This document shows, piece by piece, positions 1-7,988 of a stretch of 64,000 bases of DNA. The translations under genes and the position numbers were made by a program. Location: positions 310,001 through 374,000 of the forward strand of contig CALEDQ010000005.1 in NCBI GenBank assembly GCA_937949615.1, read 5' to 3'. The first letter of the stretch is position 1; each line of letters begins with the position of its first letter. The notes under the pieces were generated by a model. That model did no database searches and was not told the origin of the DNA. It was given only the letters and a program-made list of their open reading frames with translations. This stretch comes from an uncultured bacterium (lineage in GTDB: Bacteria; Muiribacteriota; Ozemobacteria; Ozemobacterales; Ozemobacteraceae).

Positions 1-1059
1 CTTCATTCCGTCAAGAAACGATAAAATACCCTTTCGAGAATTATTTGCAAATGGAGCAGAAGATCCAAGACCACACAGAGGATATTCATTAGGGATTAGT
101 TGATCAGCACTACCTGCTTTAACCAACTTTGTTGGTGTAATTCGGTTGTTTTCAAAAGTTAATCTTTCAAAATCATCTAATTCAAACCAAAGCTGCTTAA
201 TAGAAAACGGAATAGGACTATCGACCGAGATGCTTTGGGTTCTTACGCCTTGGTGGTTTTGAAGGTTTGTTAGCTTCATGCTGTAGATTTTTTCTCGTAT
301 ATAATCTTTTTGTCCATCGTTCAGACTGCCTGGAAAAATAGAAATCAATTCGTCAAATGGCAAAGCCCAGTAAGGAATTTCTAGCTCTGTTTCATTGTTT
401 GTTGCACCGATCTTGAATACGTTTGCTATGTCAGACAAAGTATCCCCATATTCCCCGTGAGGATCAATAATCAGAATTCTTGCACTCGGAAAATTCCGTT
501 GAGCTATTGAGCGCAATAATACGGTGACAGCATTTGATTTCCCGCTGCCTGTTGACCCAAGAAGAGCACAATGTCTGGAAAGCAGTTTGTTCAGATCAAT
601 TCGAGCATCTAAACTTTCTGATGCGCTAATATTTCCAATAATAATGGAGCTTTCGTCAACTGAATTTCGTTCTACACCATAAACAATTTTCAAGTCCTCA
701 ATAGATACCAAGTGAACAGTGTCTCCCGTCGTGGGAGATTGCAGAACCCCCCGCTCAAAACGATTTCCAACTTGTTCACCAACAAGAACTGCTTTTAGCC
801 ATCGGTTCCCCTGAATAACTGAAGGATCGGTTTTTGCTAGTTCTAATATGGCTTCTGGAATCGCAGAGGCGCCGACCTCAGTTACAATGCCATATAGCTG
901 AGCGTATCCAAGAGGTATTTTCACAAACGAGCCAATTTGACCAATGCGATAAACCACGCCATCAATGACCGGCATGTTAGATTGGTATAGGTCTTTCATG
1001 CGGATTGAAATAGAGTTCCCAATTACGCTTTCTACGGTTCCTATTTCGGTCGACGCCAT
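1..1059 (-). CDS. herA: HerA-like DUF87 ATPase, C-terminal part beyond window
   Basis: Partial: 353 codons from ATG at 1059 to the left edge with no stop. The protein has a beta-rich N-terminal region (HAS-barrel-like) and then a Walker A motif GSTGSGKS (about residues 157-164), followed by IIDPHGEY, the Walker B-type signature of HerA/FtsK DNA translocases. Its ATG overlaps the stop of the SIR2 gene as TAATG, so the two are translationally coupled. A SIR2 protein followed by HerA is the known two-gene anti-phage system SIR2-HerA (Nezha), in which the proteins form a complex with NAD-depleting and DNA-acting activities. That role is inferred from family and gene order. The visible sequence is AT-richer than the rest of the window. 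Confidence 0.85.
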   Translation of the reverse strand, partial: MASTEIGTVESVIGNSISIRMKDLYQSNMPVIDGVVYRIGQIGSFVKIPLGYAQLYGIVTEVGASAIPEAILELAKTDPSVIQGNRWLKAVLVGEQVGNRFERGVLQSPTTGDTVHLVSIEDLKIVYGVERNSVDESSIIIGNISASESLDARIDLNKLLSRHCALLGSTGSGKSNAVTVLLRSIAQRNFPSARILIIDPHGEYGDTLSDIANVFKIGATNNETELEIPYWALPFDELISIFPGSLNDGQKDYIREKIYSMKLTNLQNHQGVRTQSISVDSPIPFSIKQLWFELDDFERLTFENNRITPTKLVKAGSADQLIPNEYPLCGLGSSAPFANNSRKGILSFLDGMK

Positions 1060-2318
1060 TATTTTTCTCCCTCGGAAGAACCCGAAACCATCATGTTCTC
1101 AAGAAATGAAACTGTCTTAAAAAAATCTGGTAGAACGAAAGTGCCTGTTCCTGTCCAGACTTCATCACCTTTCCCTTTAGCGCCAACATCAGCAGTTGCT
1201 AAAAAGTCTTCGTCAAAGTATGTATTGACTTGCGGGGTGTCCTCTTTAGATGGCTCGCTTTTAAGTTTCCATGTGCCATACTTGCAACCAATAACGGCCG
1301 AAGAAGTTCCATAGGCCGAAATTCGGCTGCAACTTTCTGCAAGCTTTCTAAGCTCATTGTTTGGATCTACAAGCGATGCCTTTCCGTTTGCGTTTTTATC
1401 GAAGTGTAAAGCAAATACATGAGATTTGTCGCTTCGTTTAAGTGAAGAGACGATCCGCTCATTAATATGCTCATCCCCAAAAGAATATCCACAGGTGATT
1501 AGAATGGAATCGGGTTGCTGCAAAAACGAGAATATGCGATCAATCAGGCATACATAAGGCTGTTTCTTGGAGTCGTGGTATTTAAGATGGGAGGGATAAA
1601 TCAACATTTTCCCTTCAGAGTGATGTTTCTTAACTACTCGTCCTTTTGTTTCGTTGTAATCCCATCCAAGCGATCCATGCAGTTTCCAAAGTTTGACTAG
1701 TTTAGGATAGGCCTGAATATCATCAACTGCCTCTGGACAGAAAAAAGGTTCAAAGCTTCCTGAAAATCCATCATAGAAAGGAACTTGGGCCTCTTCTAGG
1801 CCAAGTTCAAATAAGAAATCGTAGTTTGTCGTAAAAATTTCAATAGGATGCCTCCGATTGACTCTTCCGATCCATTGAGCAAATCGATGGTGGGTGGTCT
1901 TTCCTATTAATTGGGGAGTGCTTCCAGAAAATTGACCATGGATAGAAACCTTCTTCAAAATTTTCTCTTTGACCTGCTCAATCAGATTTTCAAATTGAGT
2001 TCGCCCGAGTCCGTTAAATTGGCCTGATGAAACCAATATTTTTTTTGACTCCAGGTTTGATAGGATTTGCTCAATATTAAACCTATCGTCACCTAATTCT
2101 GTTTTAATTTCGGATAAGGCCGCTTTATATGTCGCATCCTTATTTAATTCAGTTACAATTTGATCTGTTAATTGTTTAATAGCAGGAATGGTTACACCAA
2201 TGTGCGAATTTGAAAGTGAGGTTCCAGCTCCAAAAAGAAACCCGATTTTCTTCTTGTCAGATGAAAGAATCTGTAATAAGCCTTTGATATATTCTGATGG
2301 ATCGTGTGTAATACTCAT
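1059..2318 (-). CDS. sir2: SIR2-family NADase of a SIR2-HerA defence pair
   Basis: 419 residues, close to the usual length of the SIR2 partner in SIR2-HerA systems. SIR2_2-type motifs are clear: GAGTS at residues 30-34 (nucleotide binding), TTNYD at 163-167 (candidate catalytic Asn165), KLHGS around 212-216 (His214), and CGYSFGDEHIN at 276-286. In defence systems such domains hydrolyse NAD after phage sensing, causing abortive infection. The start follows AAGGAGG, which overlaps the hsdS stop region 8 bases upstream. The stop overlaps the herA start. The gene lies at the downstream end of a type I restriction operon and probably shares its transcript. Base composition is low in GC (21 of 60 bases GC at 1081-1140), suggesting horizontal acquisition. 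Confidence 0.88.
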   Translation of the reverse strand: MSITHDPSEYIKGLLQILSSDKKKIGFLFGAGTSLSNSHIGVTIPAIKQLTDQIVTELNKDATYKAALSEIKTELGDDRFNIEQILSNLESKKILVSSGQFNGLGRTQFENLIEQVKEKILKKVSIHGQFSGSTPQLIGKTTHHRFAQWIGRVNRRHPIEIFTTNYDFLFELGLEEAQVPFYDGFSGSFEPFFCPEAVDDIQAYPKLVKLWKLHGSLGWDYNETKGRVVKKHHSEGKMLIYPSHLKYHDSKKQPYVCLIDRIFSFLQQPDSILITCGYSFGDEHINERIVSSLKRSDKSHVFALHFDKNANGKASLVDPNNELRKLAESCSRISAYGTSSAVIGCKYGTWKLKSEPSKEDTPQVNTYFDEDFLATADVGAKGKGDEVWTGTGTFVLPDFFKTVSFLENMMVSGSSEGEK

Positions 2319-2326
2319 AATCCTCC

Positions 2327-3499
2327 TTAATTGTATTTATTTATTCGCCATTGGCCGGTTAACAGTTTCTGCATCAGGCCGCGCTTCTGGGATTTGTATT
2401 TTTCTGCCAGCAATTTTAGAAAACTCATTTCTTTCTGACTGGCTTCCAGTAACTCTGCGATTTTTTGCTGTTCTGCAAGCGGTGGTAAGGGCATCTTAAC
2501 TTCGCCAAAATGATGGAATTTCAGATTCCATGTATCGGAGGTTAAGCCCTGAGAATATCGATAGAACCGATGAATCATAAATGGAACCTTAAAAAGAAAA
2601 GCGATAAACTTTGGATCGACTTTTTCTCCTGGAATACAAATGGTGTATGCCGGACTAACAACTCCCTCCAGTGATGACAAGGCTGAAACCCCCTGCCACA
2701 TCCTCATGGTATTGTAACCAATATCACCAGGACAAATCCTGAGATACTTGGATTTGTCATCGTTTGAGGTGTCTTTGCGGTTGGTGTCTTCTCTGTAAAT
2801 AACCCCTTCGTTGTTAGTAATAGAAAGCAGTGGCAGATCTTCTCTATTAGTTTCTCTGCGCTCTTCGAAAAGGTTTTTAAGCCTCGTTTCCTTCCATTTT
2901 CCATTGTCCGTGGGCAAGCAAATTAACGTGTTAAGTAAGTGTTTGAATTTTTTCTCTTTCGCCTGAATCAGGCGCTCGGTTTTTTCGATGGCTTCATCCC
3001 AGGTGGCAAGAAGATCGGCAATGGCTTTTTGTGATTGCAAAGGGGGGAATTTTATCTGGAAATTTTTTAGAAGGTCAGTGTCAATTCGGCCTGTACCGTG
3101 CCCGGCAGAATCAACCAGATCAAGGAGCATTGACTTCTGAAAGCGAAGATACAACACAAGGTATATCGGTAGGATTGTTTTTGAGCAGACAAGAGCTTTA
3201 ATGTCTTGATTAAAAGCGACGGATTGACTTGTCAGGCATACGGGAACATCTTTGTGTAAAGTCATGCCACGAACTAATATGAGGATTGAGTTTTCTGGTG
3301 TAATTTTGGCGTTCTTAAAGCCTTCGTTGGTTAGATGGTCTAGTGATTCTTTGATAATCAAAGATTTCAAATCTTTGGCAGTAACCCATGGGAATTCTCC
3401 GCCCCAGAAATCTGCTCGATTTTTATTTGGAGTGCCACCAGAACTAAATTTTGCTAACTCTTCAAGACGTTCAAGATTCCAGCCGTCTGGTAATTTCAT
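2327..3499 (-). CDS. hsdS: type I restriction-modification specificity subunit HsdS
   Basis: 390 residues with the two-fold layout of HsdS. A first target recognition domain spans about 1-150 and begins with PDGWNLERLEEL, typical of this family. A helical conserved region spans about 160-195. A second recognition domain spans about 205-340, and a C-terminal helical region begins PPLAEQQKIAELL and ends LMQKLLTGQWR. The protein sets the bipartite DNA target of the HsdM/HsdR complex. Its ATG overlaps the dinD stop (ATGA, 3496-3499). The gene is separated from hsdM by dinD-type genes. No hsdR is seen; it may lie left of the window. Two recognition domains should give two half-sites, but the target cannot be read from sequence. 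Confidence 0.93.
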   Translation of the reverse strand: MKLPDGWNLERLEELAKFSSGGTPNKNRADFWGGEFPWVTAKDLKSLIIKESLDHLTNEGFKNAKITPENSILILVRGMTLHKDVPVCLTSQSVAFNQDIKALVCSKTILPIYLVLYLRFQKSMLLDLVDSAGHGTGRIDTDLLKNFQIKFPPLQSQKAIADLLATWDEAIEKTERLIQAKEKKFKHLLNTLICLPTDNGKWKETRLKNLFEERRETNREDLPLLSITNNEGVIYREDTNRKDTSNDDKSKYLRICPGDIGYNTMRMWQGVSALSSLEGVVSPAYTICIPGEKVDPKFIAFLFKVPFMIHRFYRYSQGLTSDTWNLKFHHFGEVKMPLPPLAEQQKIAELLEASQKEMSFLKLLAEKYKSQKRGLMQKLLTGQWRINKYN

Positions 3500-4359
3500 T
3501 CTTTGTCCTCCGGCTTTTGGGGGAGTTCGCTGGTTTTGATCATCTTTTTTTCAGCGGATTTAACTCGTCTTTCAAGCTTTTTGAGATCTTCTTCGGGGGG
3601 CAGTTCTTCGGGTTTGATACCGCGTTCCACGAGCATATTCCGCACGCTTTTATTATTTTGAACATGCTCCGTGGTGATAGAGGGTTCACCCTTCAGATCG
3701 TTCTGTTTCACGTTATGATTGGTGATTTCTGTTGCAAGATTCTTGGCTGCAATGGTAACTGTCGGCAGAAAGTCAGCCAGAGGCCTGCTGTCTGGAGTTC
3801 CAAGTTTTTTCTTCATTTGTGCGGTAGTGTTGCCACCAAAAAGCGCGGAATCGCCTTTAGAGCGGATGCGCCCGAATCCAGATTCATCAACCCCGCGTTC
3901 AAAAATATTTTTTGAAAGCTCTGTTTCAGACTCAGTGAGCTTTTGCCTGGCAAGAAGGCGCTCCTGAAGACGGATGCGCTCTTCAATAATCTCCTGTTTG
4001 CGTGTCTGTAAGGCAAAATAGGTTTGTGCAAAAGCGATTTCTTCTTTACGCGGATCACCATTCTGGGCGATCAGGTAACATGCGTAGCGGGTCAGCATGA
4101 CATCATCTATCGTTCGCTCTGATCCCAGGCCGATCTTGACCATTTTCGTGACGTCACGAAAATGGTTGAAAACATCTCCACCAGCGCCTTTGCAAGCATC
4201 GGTCGCTTTGCTTATGACTTTGATAAAATTTTCCCATCGATCATAACCAAGCGCAGACATCAGATCTCTGGCATACCAGAATTCGAATTCCACGTCTGGA
4301 AGTCGCTGAGCAATCGCATCAAAAGAGCTTTTCAATTTAACGATAGATTCAGTATTCAT
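3496..4359 (-). CDS. dinD: DinD-like DNA-damage-inducible protein
   Basis: 287 residues, near the length of E. coli DinD. The family core is clear: FWYARDLMSALGY, then HFRDVTKMVKIG, then LTRYACYLIAQNGDPRK and FAQTYFALQTRKQE. DinD inhibits RecA strand exchange in E. coli. Here it sits inside a type I restriction operon between hsdM and hsdS, a placement seen for dinD homologues in mobile defence islands, so a role in that island is likely but inferred. Its ATG overlaps the stop of a small upstream ORF (ATGA) and its stop overlaps hsdS (ATGA). The C-terminal third is charged and lysine/glutamate rich. A truncated second copy lies just upstream. Confidence 0.85.
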   Translation of the reverse strand: MNTESIVKLKSSFDAIAQRLPDVEFEFWYARDLMSALGYDRWENFIKVISKATDACKGAGGDVFNHFRDVTKMVKIGLGSERTIDDVMLTRYACYLIAQNGDPRKEEIAFAQTYFALQTRKQEIIEERIRLQERLLARQKLTESETELSKNIFERGVDESGFGRIRSKGDSALFGGNTTAQMKKKLGTPDSRPLADFLPTVTIAAKNLATEITNHNVKQNDLKGEPSITTEHVQNNKSVRNMLVERGIKPEELPPEEDLKKLERRVKSAEKKMIKTSELPQKPEDKE

Positions 4360-4517
4360 TGCCGCCCCTCTCTGGTTCTGATTGCCATGTTTGTTGGTGA
4401 ATTTTTAAAGTTGTCCATATCCAGGATATTATCGAAATGGTCTTCTAAAGGCGCACCAGACCATTTCGTTGATTTCACCGAAATGGTTTTATTGCAGACC
4501 TGAAAATCACTGCTCAT
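4356..4517 (-). CDS. small ORF of 53 residues between dinD copies
   Basis: ATG at 4517, TGA overlapping the dinD ATG. A GAGGG Shine-Dalgarno lies seven bases before the ATG, inside the hsdM-tail copy. The product starts MSSDFQVCNKTISVK and ends RTREGRQ. It has no recognised domain or membrane segment. The ATG also overlaps the stop of the hsdM-like tail reading frame, so the arrangement hsdM tail / this ORF / dinD / hsdS looks like an intact older operon order. It may be a real small protein or only a translational bridge. Confidence 0.4.
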   Translation of the reverse strand: MSSDFQVCNKTISVKSTKWSGAPLEDHFDNILDMDNFKNSPTNMAIRTREGRQ

Positions 4518-4812
4518 TTTGATTCCCTCTGGATTTGCAAAATTTTTTCGGCCATCTGGAGGGCATTTCTCTTTGGCCGCCCTTGCCGATTTCGATCATC
4601 TCGTGCATCTCCACGAAATGATTTGACACCGGCTGACCGCTGTTTGCGCAAGCCTTCTTAGCCTTTTCGATGACCGGTAAAAAGTTTCGATATTCCGCAT
4701 AATCCAGAATTTTTCCCAGTTGACGGGCCAGCCAGAATTCTTCACCCGCATTATTGGTCTGTCGGATGTCCTCAAATGTCTGATGGTGAATATGTTCGAG
4801 ATTCTTGTTCAC
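4507..4812 (-). pseudogene. truncated dinD paralogue fused to an hsdM-tail copy
   Basis: I chose GTG at 4812 because GGAGGT lies five bases upstream (4818-4823); an ATG at 4839 is also open. The first roughly 75 residues match the DinD N-terminus closely (EEFWLARQLGKILDY, then SNHFVEMHEMIEIGKGGQRE). The match stops exactly where the conserved RYACYLIAQNGD region should follow. The remaining 20 or so residues are a frame-shifted reading of DNA that copies the 3' end of hsdM. The product would lack most of the family, so I call it a remnant. Expression is possible because the operon continues. Confidence 0.75.
4526..4559. repeat. 34-bp direct repeat of the hsdM 3' end (partner 4857-4890)
   Basis: The 34 bases at 4526-4559 match 4857-4890, the end of hsdM, at 30 of 34 positions. 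In the hsdM frame both encode MAEKI-QIQR. The copies lie 331 bases apart and flank the dinD fragment. This fits a tandem duplication followed by deletion, or insertion of the fragment at the hsdM end. Confidence 0.8.
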
Positions 4813-4853
4813 TGCGCACCTCCCATAAGTTGATTGCAAAAGTGCATAATCAT

Positions 4854-6428
4854 TTACCTCTGAATCTGCGCAATTTTTTCGGCCATCTGGCGGCGCACCT
4901 CGACAAGCTCTTTTTCAAGTCTGTCGATCTCGACCTGAACCGCGTCGATATCGATTTCTTCTTCTTCTTCGAAAGTGTCGACGTAGCGCGGAATATTGAG
5001 ATTGAAATCGTTTTCTTTAATCTCTTCGAATGTCGCCAAATGCGCATACTTTTCGACTTCCCGGCGGGCTTTGAAGGTATTCATGATCTTGTCGAGATGC
5101 TCGTCAGAAAGGGTGTTCTGATTTTTGCCGGAAGTGTATTCGCGGCTGGCATCTATGAAAACCACATCTTTGCAGGATTCCCGTGCACCGCCTTTTTCGC
5201 GCGCCCGGTCAAAAACCAGTATGGCTACCGGAATATTGGTGGTCGGAAACAGATTCCCCGGCAGGCCGATGACCGCATCGAGCAGATTTTCTTCGACCAA
5301 TTTGCGGCGGATACGGCCTTCGGCAGCGCCCCTGAAAAGAACACCGTGCGGAACTACCACGGCGACGCGCCCGGCCTTTTCTATGGCGATCTCGATCATG
5401 TGGCTTATGAACGCCCAGTCGCCCTTGCTTTTGGGTGGAACGCCACGCCAGAAACGGTTGAACTGGTCATTTTCCGCGTTTTCCGCGCCCCATTTGTCAA
5501 GAGAAAATGGCGGATTGGCAACGACACAGTTGAACTTCATCAGGCGGTCATTCTCTACGAGCAGCGGGCTGTTCAATGTGTCGCACCACTCAATGCGCGC
5601 ACTGTCAAAACTGTGCAGAAACATATTCATGCGGCAGAGCGCCCAGGTGCTGCCATTGGATTCCTGCCCGAAAAGAGCGAAGTTGCGATCGTTAACCTGC
5701 CTGGCCGCCTGAATTAAAAGACCGCCAGAACCACAGGCCGGGTCACAGATTCTATCGCCGGCCTTCGGCGCAGCAAGCATCGCCACGAGCTCGGTAACCT
5801 TGAGCGGCGTAAAGAATTCGCCGGCTTTTTTCCCGGAATCTGAGGCAAATCTCTCGATAAGGTAGATATAGGTATTGCCGATTACATCTTCGGCAACCAG
5901 ACCCGGGCTCATGTTGAGCTGAGGCTTGTGAAAGTCTTCGAGCAGGTCTTTCAGGCGCCGGTTGCGATCTTTGGTCTTGCCAAGATTGCCTTCGCTGTTA
6001 AAATCGATGTTTCTGAAAACGCCATCGAGCTTGCTTTTGTTGGCTTCTTCAATGTGGTCGAGAACTATATTGATCAGCTCGCCAATATTGCTTTCGGCAC
6101 GGCGGTCATAAAGGCTGTAGTAAGTTGCGGGAAACTCATCGATGACGGTTTCTTTGCCGGTCTTTTCATTTTTCTCGGTCAGTTTGACCCAGGGCAGCAC
6201 AAAGCGCTCACGCTCGAGTTTTCGCCGGATTCTGACGTCGTCGTCGCTGTATTGCTTCTTGTAGGTATCGTAATGATCCTGCCAGACATCTGAAATATAT
6301 TTCAGAAAAAGCATCACGAGAATATAGTCTTTATACTGTGCCGGGTCGACAACCCCGCGGAAAGTGTCGCAGGCAGCCCAGGCGGCGTTGTTGACATCTT
6401 TCTGGTCGATTCTGCTGTTCATTTTCAT
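4854..6428 (-). CDS. hsdM: type I restriction-modification DNA methyltransferase HsdM
   Basis: 524 residues, full length. An N-terminal helical domain (about 1-170) is followed by GEFFTP at 203-208, SAM-binding motif I DPACGSGG at 229-236 and the catalytic N6-adenine motif NPPF at 305-308. The C-terminus is a helical segment that contacts HsdS. It methylates adenine within the target set by HsdS. The ATG overlaps the stop of the half-length S gene (6425-6428). Base composition is much higher in GC than the SIR2-HerA end (35 of 60 at 5401-5460), so this part of the operon may have a different history. The last 34 bases are duplicated downstream. Confidence 0.96.
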   Translation of the reverse strand: MKMNSRIDQKDVNNAAWAACDTFRGVVDPAQYKDYILVMLFLKYISDVWQDHYDTYKKQYSDDDVRIRRKLERERFVLPWVKLTEKNEKTGKETVIDEFPATYYSLYDRRAESNIGELINIVLDHIEEANKSKLDGVFRNIDFNSEGNLGKTKDRNRRLKDLLEDFHKPQLNMSPGLVAEDVIGNTYIYLIERFASDSGKKAGEFFTPLKVTELVAMLAAPKAGDRICDPACGSGGLLIQAARQVNDRNFALFGQESNGSTWALCRMNMFLHSFDSARIEWCDTLNSPLLVENDRLMKFNCVVANPPFSLDKWGAENAENDQFNRFWRGVPPKSKGDWAFISHMIEIAIEKAGRVAVVVPHGVLFRGAAEGRIRRKLVEENLLDAVIGLPGNLFPTTNIPVAILVFDRAREKGGARESCKDVVFIDASREYTSGKNQNTLSDEHLDKIMNTFKARREVEKYAHLATFEEIKENDFNLNIPRYVDTFEEEEEIDIDAVQVEIDRLEKELVEVRRQMAEKIAQIQR

Positions 6429-7003
6429 TCTCCTTTTGCTGCCTGCATAAGCAGGTTGGAAACGTATTGCGCTTTTTTTTCTGCGATACTTCTGAGCAGG
6501 CTTGTTTCACGTTCTGAAAGGGCTGCCAGCTCGATAATTGCCCTTTGCGTCGATAATGGCGGAAGAAAAATTTCAAGGTCTTCGATTGCTTCTTTGCCCA
6601 CCATTTTCTGGGCGGTGCCCGTAGCCTGGCTGGCGAAGAAGGCCTGCGCATCTCTCTGCGACAAAAACCAGTTGAGATACTCAGGTAAAACCTTGTCGGT
6701 GTCTTTGACTCTGATTCTGAGAAGAGGCGCAGCTACCACAGCCGGGCCGGGATCGCCGCTCAATATGGCGGAAGAGGTTATCAGACCTCGTGACCTGAAT
6801 ATGAGATCGCCCCGGCGAACGAAGTGGTGCGATTTAACTTCAGACATTGAAATTTTGAGCAGATCATCAAACGAGACGGTATTGTCTGCGAGCAGGTCTT
6901 TCATTTGAATGACCGAAAGCTCACCGGCTTCGTCGGCATCGAGTCTGGACCGGAAAGAGTAGCCGGTCTGAACTGTCGCCAGGTTTTTTAATTTAACCTT
7001 CAT
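6425..7003 (-). CDS. half-length type I specificity subunit (single recognition domain)
   Basis: 192 residues, about half of a normal HsdS. There is one recognition domain (about 1-150, with GYSFRSRLDADEAG near the start) and one helical conserved region (PPLSTQRAIIELAALSERE, about 150-190). It is the first gene of the operon and overlaps hsdM by ATGA. Half-length S proteins can act as homodimers, giving a palindromic bipartite target, or pair with another half. With the full HsdS downstream, the HsdM here could have two alternative specificities. That is inference. The alternative is a truncated remnant, but the clean start, stop and coupling argue against it. Confidence 0.8.
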   Translation of the reverse strand: MKVKLKNLATVQTGYSFRSRLDADEAGELSVIQMKDLLADNTVSFDDLLKISMSEVKSHHFVRRGDLIFRSRGLITSSAILSGDPGPAVVAAPLLRIRVKDTDKVLPEYLNWFLSQRDAQAFFASQATGTAQKMVGKEAIEDLEIFLPPLSTQRAIIELAALSERETSLLRSIAEKKAQYVSNLLMQAAKGE

Positions 7004-7021
7004 GCCTCAATCCTGATTTTT

Positions 7022-7101
7022 CAAAAATGTCGTTACTGTAAATTTAGCAAAACATAGAAAAATCGTCAAGATATATTATGCAAAAATGTTATTACTGTAA
7101 A
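7022..7101. repeat. paired operator-like repeats at the restriction operon promoter
   Basis: Two copies of a 21-base element lie at 7022-7042 and 7081-7101 in the same orientation, 59 bases apart, differing at two positions. Each contains the imperfect palindrome TTAC-A-GTAA when read on the minus strand. The upstream copy covers the -35 box of the minus-strand promoter, and the other lies in the 5' leader. This is the layout of a repressor binding two sites. No regulator gene for it is visible nearby. Confidence 0.55.
7073..7101 (-). promoter_or_regulatory. sigma-70-like promoter of the restriction/SIR2-HerA operon
   Basis: On the minus strand TTTACA (7101-7096), a 17-base spacer, then TAATAT (7078-7073). 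A start near 7066 would give a leader of about 60 bases before the ATG at 7003. The region 7004-7160 is very AT rich and carries no gene. Confidence 0.65.
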
Positions 7102-7160
7102 ATATTTGATTTGTCGTTGGTAATGTTTTATTAAAAACCGCTTTGCAAAAAGAAAATTTG

Positions 7161-7976
7161 TCAGCTTTTGCTGTTCGTATCGTGCGCGGCCCGCCGGTAA
7201 CAATAGCGCAACCAGGCGATTGCAGCAACGGCGGTGCCCAGCGCGATTACCTGCGAGGGCGACAGATGCAGAGGCGTAAAAAAGCCGCCGCGGTCGTCAG
7301 CCCGCACAAATTCAACCATGAAGCGAAAACAGCTGTATGAGAGAAGGTATATGCCGCCAATCCGGCCCGGAACCGGCATTGAGATGGCGGAAGCTTCTTT
7401 TGTTCCATCGGTAGTAGTTTTTTCTAAGCTGGCCCGCTTATTGAGGCTGTGCAGCGACCAGAGAAAGAGGAGAAAAAGAAAACCGGCTTCGTAGAGCTGC
7501 GTCGGGTGCCGGGCAACATACTCGCCGCGATTTTTGAAAACCACACCCCACGGAAGAGTGGTTACTGCGCCATAACAACAGCCGCCGGCAAAGCAGCCGA
7601 GGCGCCCGAGAAAATGGCCGAGCCCCAGGGAAGGGGCGACCACATCGACCACATTGCGCATTTCCATGCGGTGGTAACGCGTATAGAAAATCGCCACAAA
7701 TATGGTCGCAAGCAGGCCGCCAAAGAAAACCTGACCGGTATTTTTGAAGTCGAACCAGCTCGTCACGGTTGGGAACCGCTCAGGGTAAAGAAGAACAAAA
7801 AGCAGTCTGGTGCCCGTAAGTGCCGAAATAAGAATCCAGACTGATCCGTTCAAGGCGCGCGCTCTTGAAATGCCACATTTCGGGGCATTGTATATGCCGA
7901 GCAAAATGGCAAAGGTAAAAGCTGATGCCTGCAATATGTTGTAAAGGCCGATGCGGTAAATATACTGTGCAAACAT
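7161..7976 (-). CDS. divergent Lgt-family (prolipoprotein diacylglyceryl transferase-like) membrane protein
   Basis: 271 residues with several hydrophobic segments. The Lgt core is recognisable: GHFLGRLGCF at 120-129, RHPTQLYE at 156-163, and FRFMVEFVRADD near 220. Canonical Lgt moves diacylglycerol from phosphatidylglycerol to lipobox cysteine. Compared with E. coli Lgt, three positions reported as important differ: the His of the HGG motif is Phe85 (FFGG), the Asn of GRxGNF is Cys128 (GRLGCF), and the Glu of the GELWG segment is Cys (GGCCYG, 131-136). Arg125 and the RHPxQLYE motif remain. It starts 12 bases after the polyketide synthase stop and is co-transcribed. It may be a paralogue with altered activity rather than the housekeeping enzyme. 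Confidence 0.82.
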   Translation of the reverse strand: MFAQYIYRIGLYNILQASAFTFAILLGIYNAPKCGISRARALNGSVWILISALTGTRLLFVLLYPERFPTVTSWFDFKNTGQVFFGGLLATIFVAIFYTRYHRMEMRNVVDVVAPSLGLGHFLGRLGCFAGGCCYGAVTTLPWGVVFKNRGEYVARHPTQLYEAGFLFLLFLWSLHSLNKRASLEKTTTDGTKEASAISMPVPGRIGGIYLLSYSCFRFMVEFVRADDRGGFFTPLHLSPSQVIALGTAVAAIAWLRYCYRRAAHDTNSKS

Positions 7977-7988
7977 GGGTTTCTGACC

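Noticed and set aside
4776..5717. Plus-strand open frame of 313 residues opposite hsdM
   Set aside because: It is antisense to conserved HsdM motifs, has no Shine-Dalgarno and encodes no recognisable domain.
1..7003. Possible CRISPR array or transposon ends around the defence island
   Set aside because: No spaced direct repeats of array type, no transposase frame and no terminal inverted repeats are visible; the only repeats are the 34-base hsdM tail and the 21-base operators.
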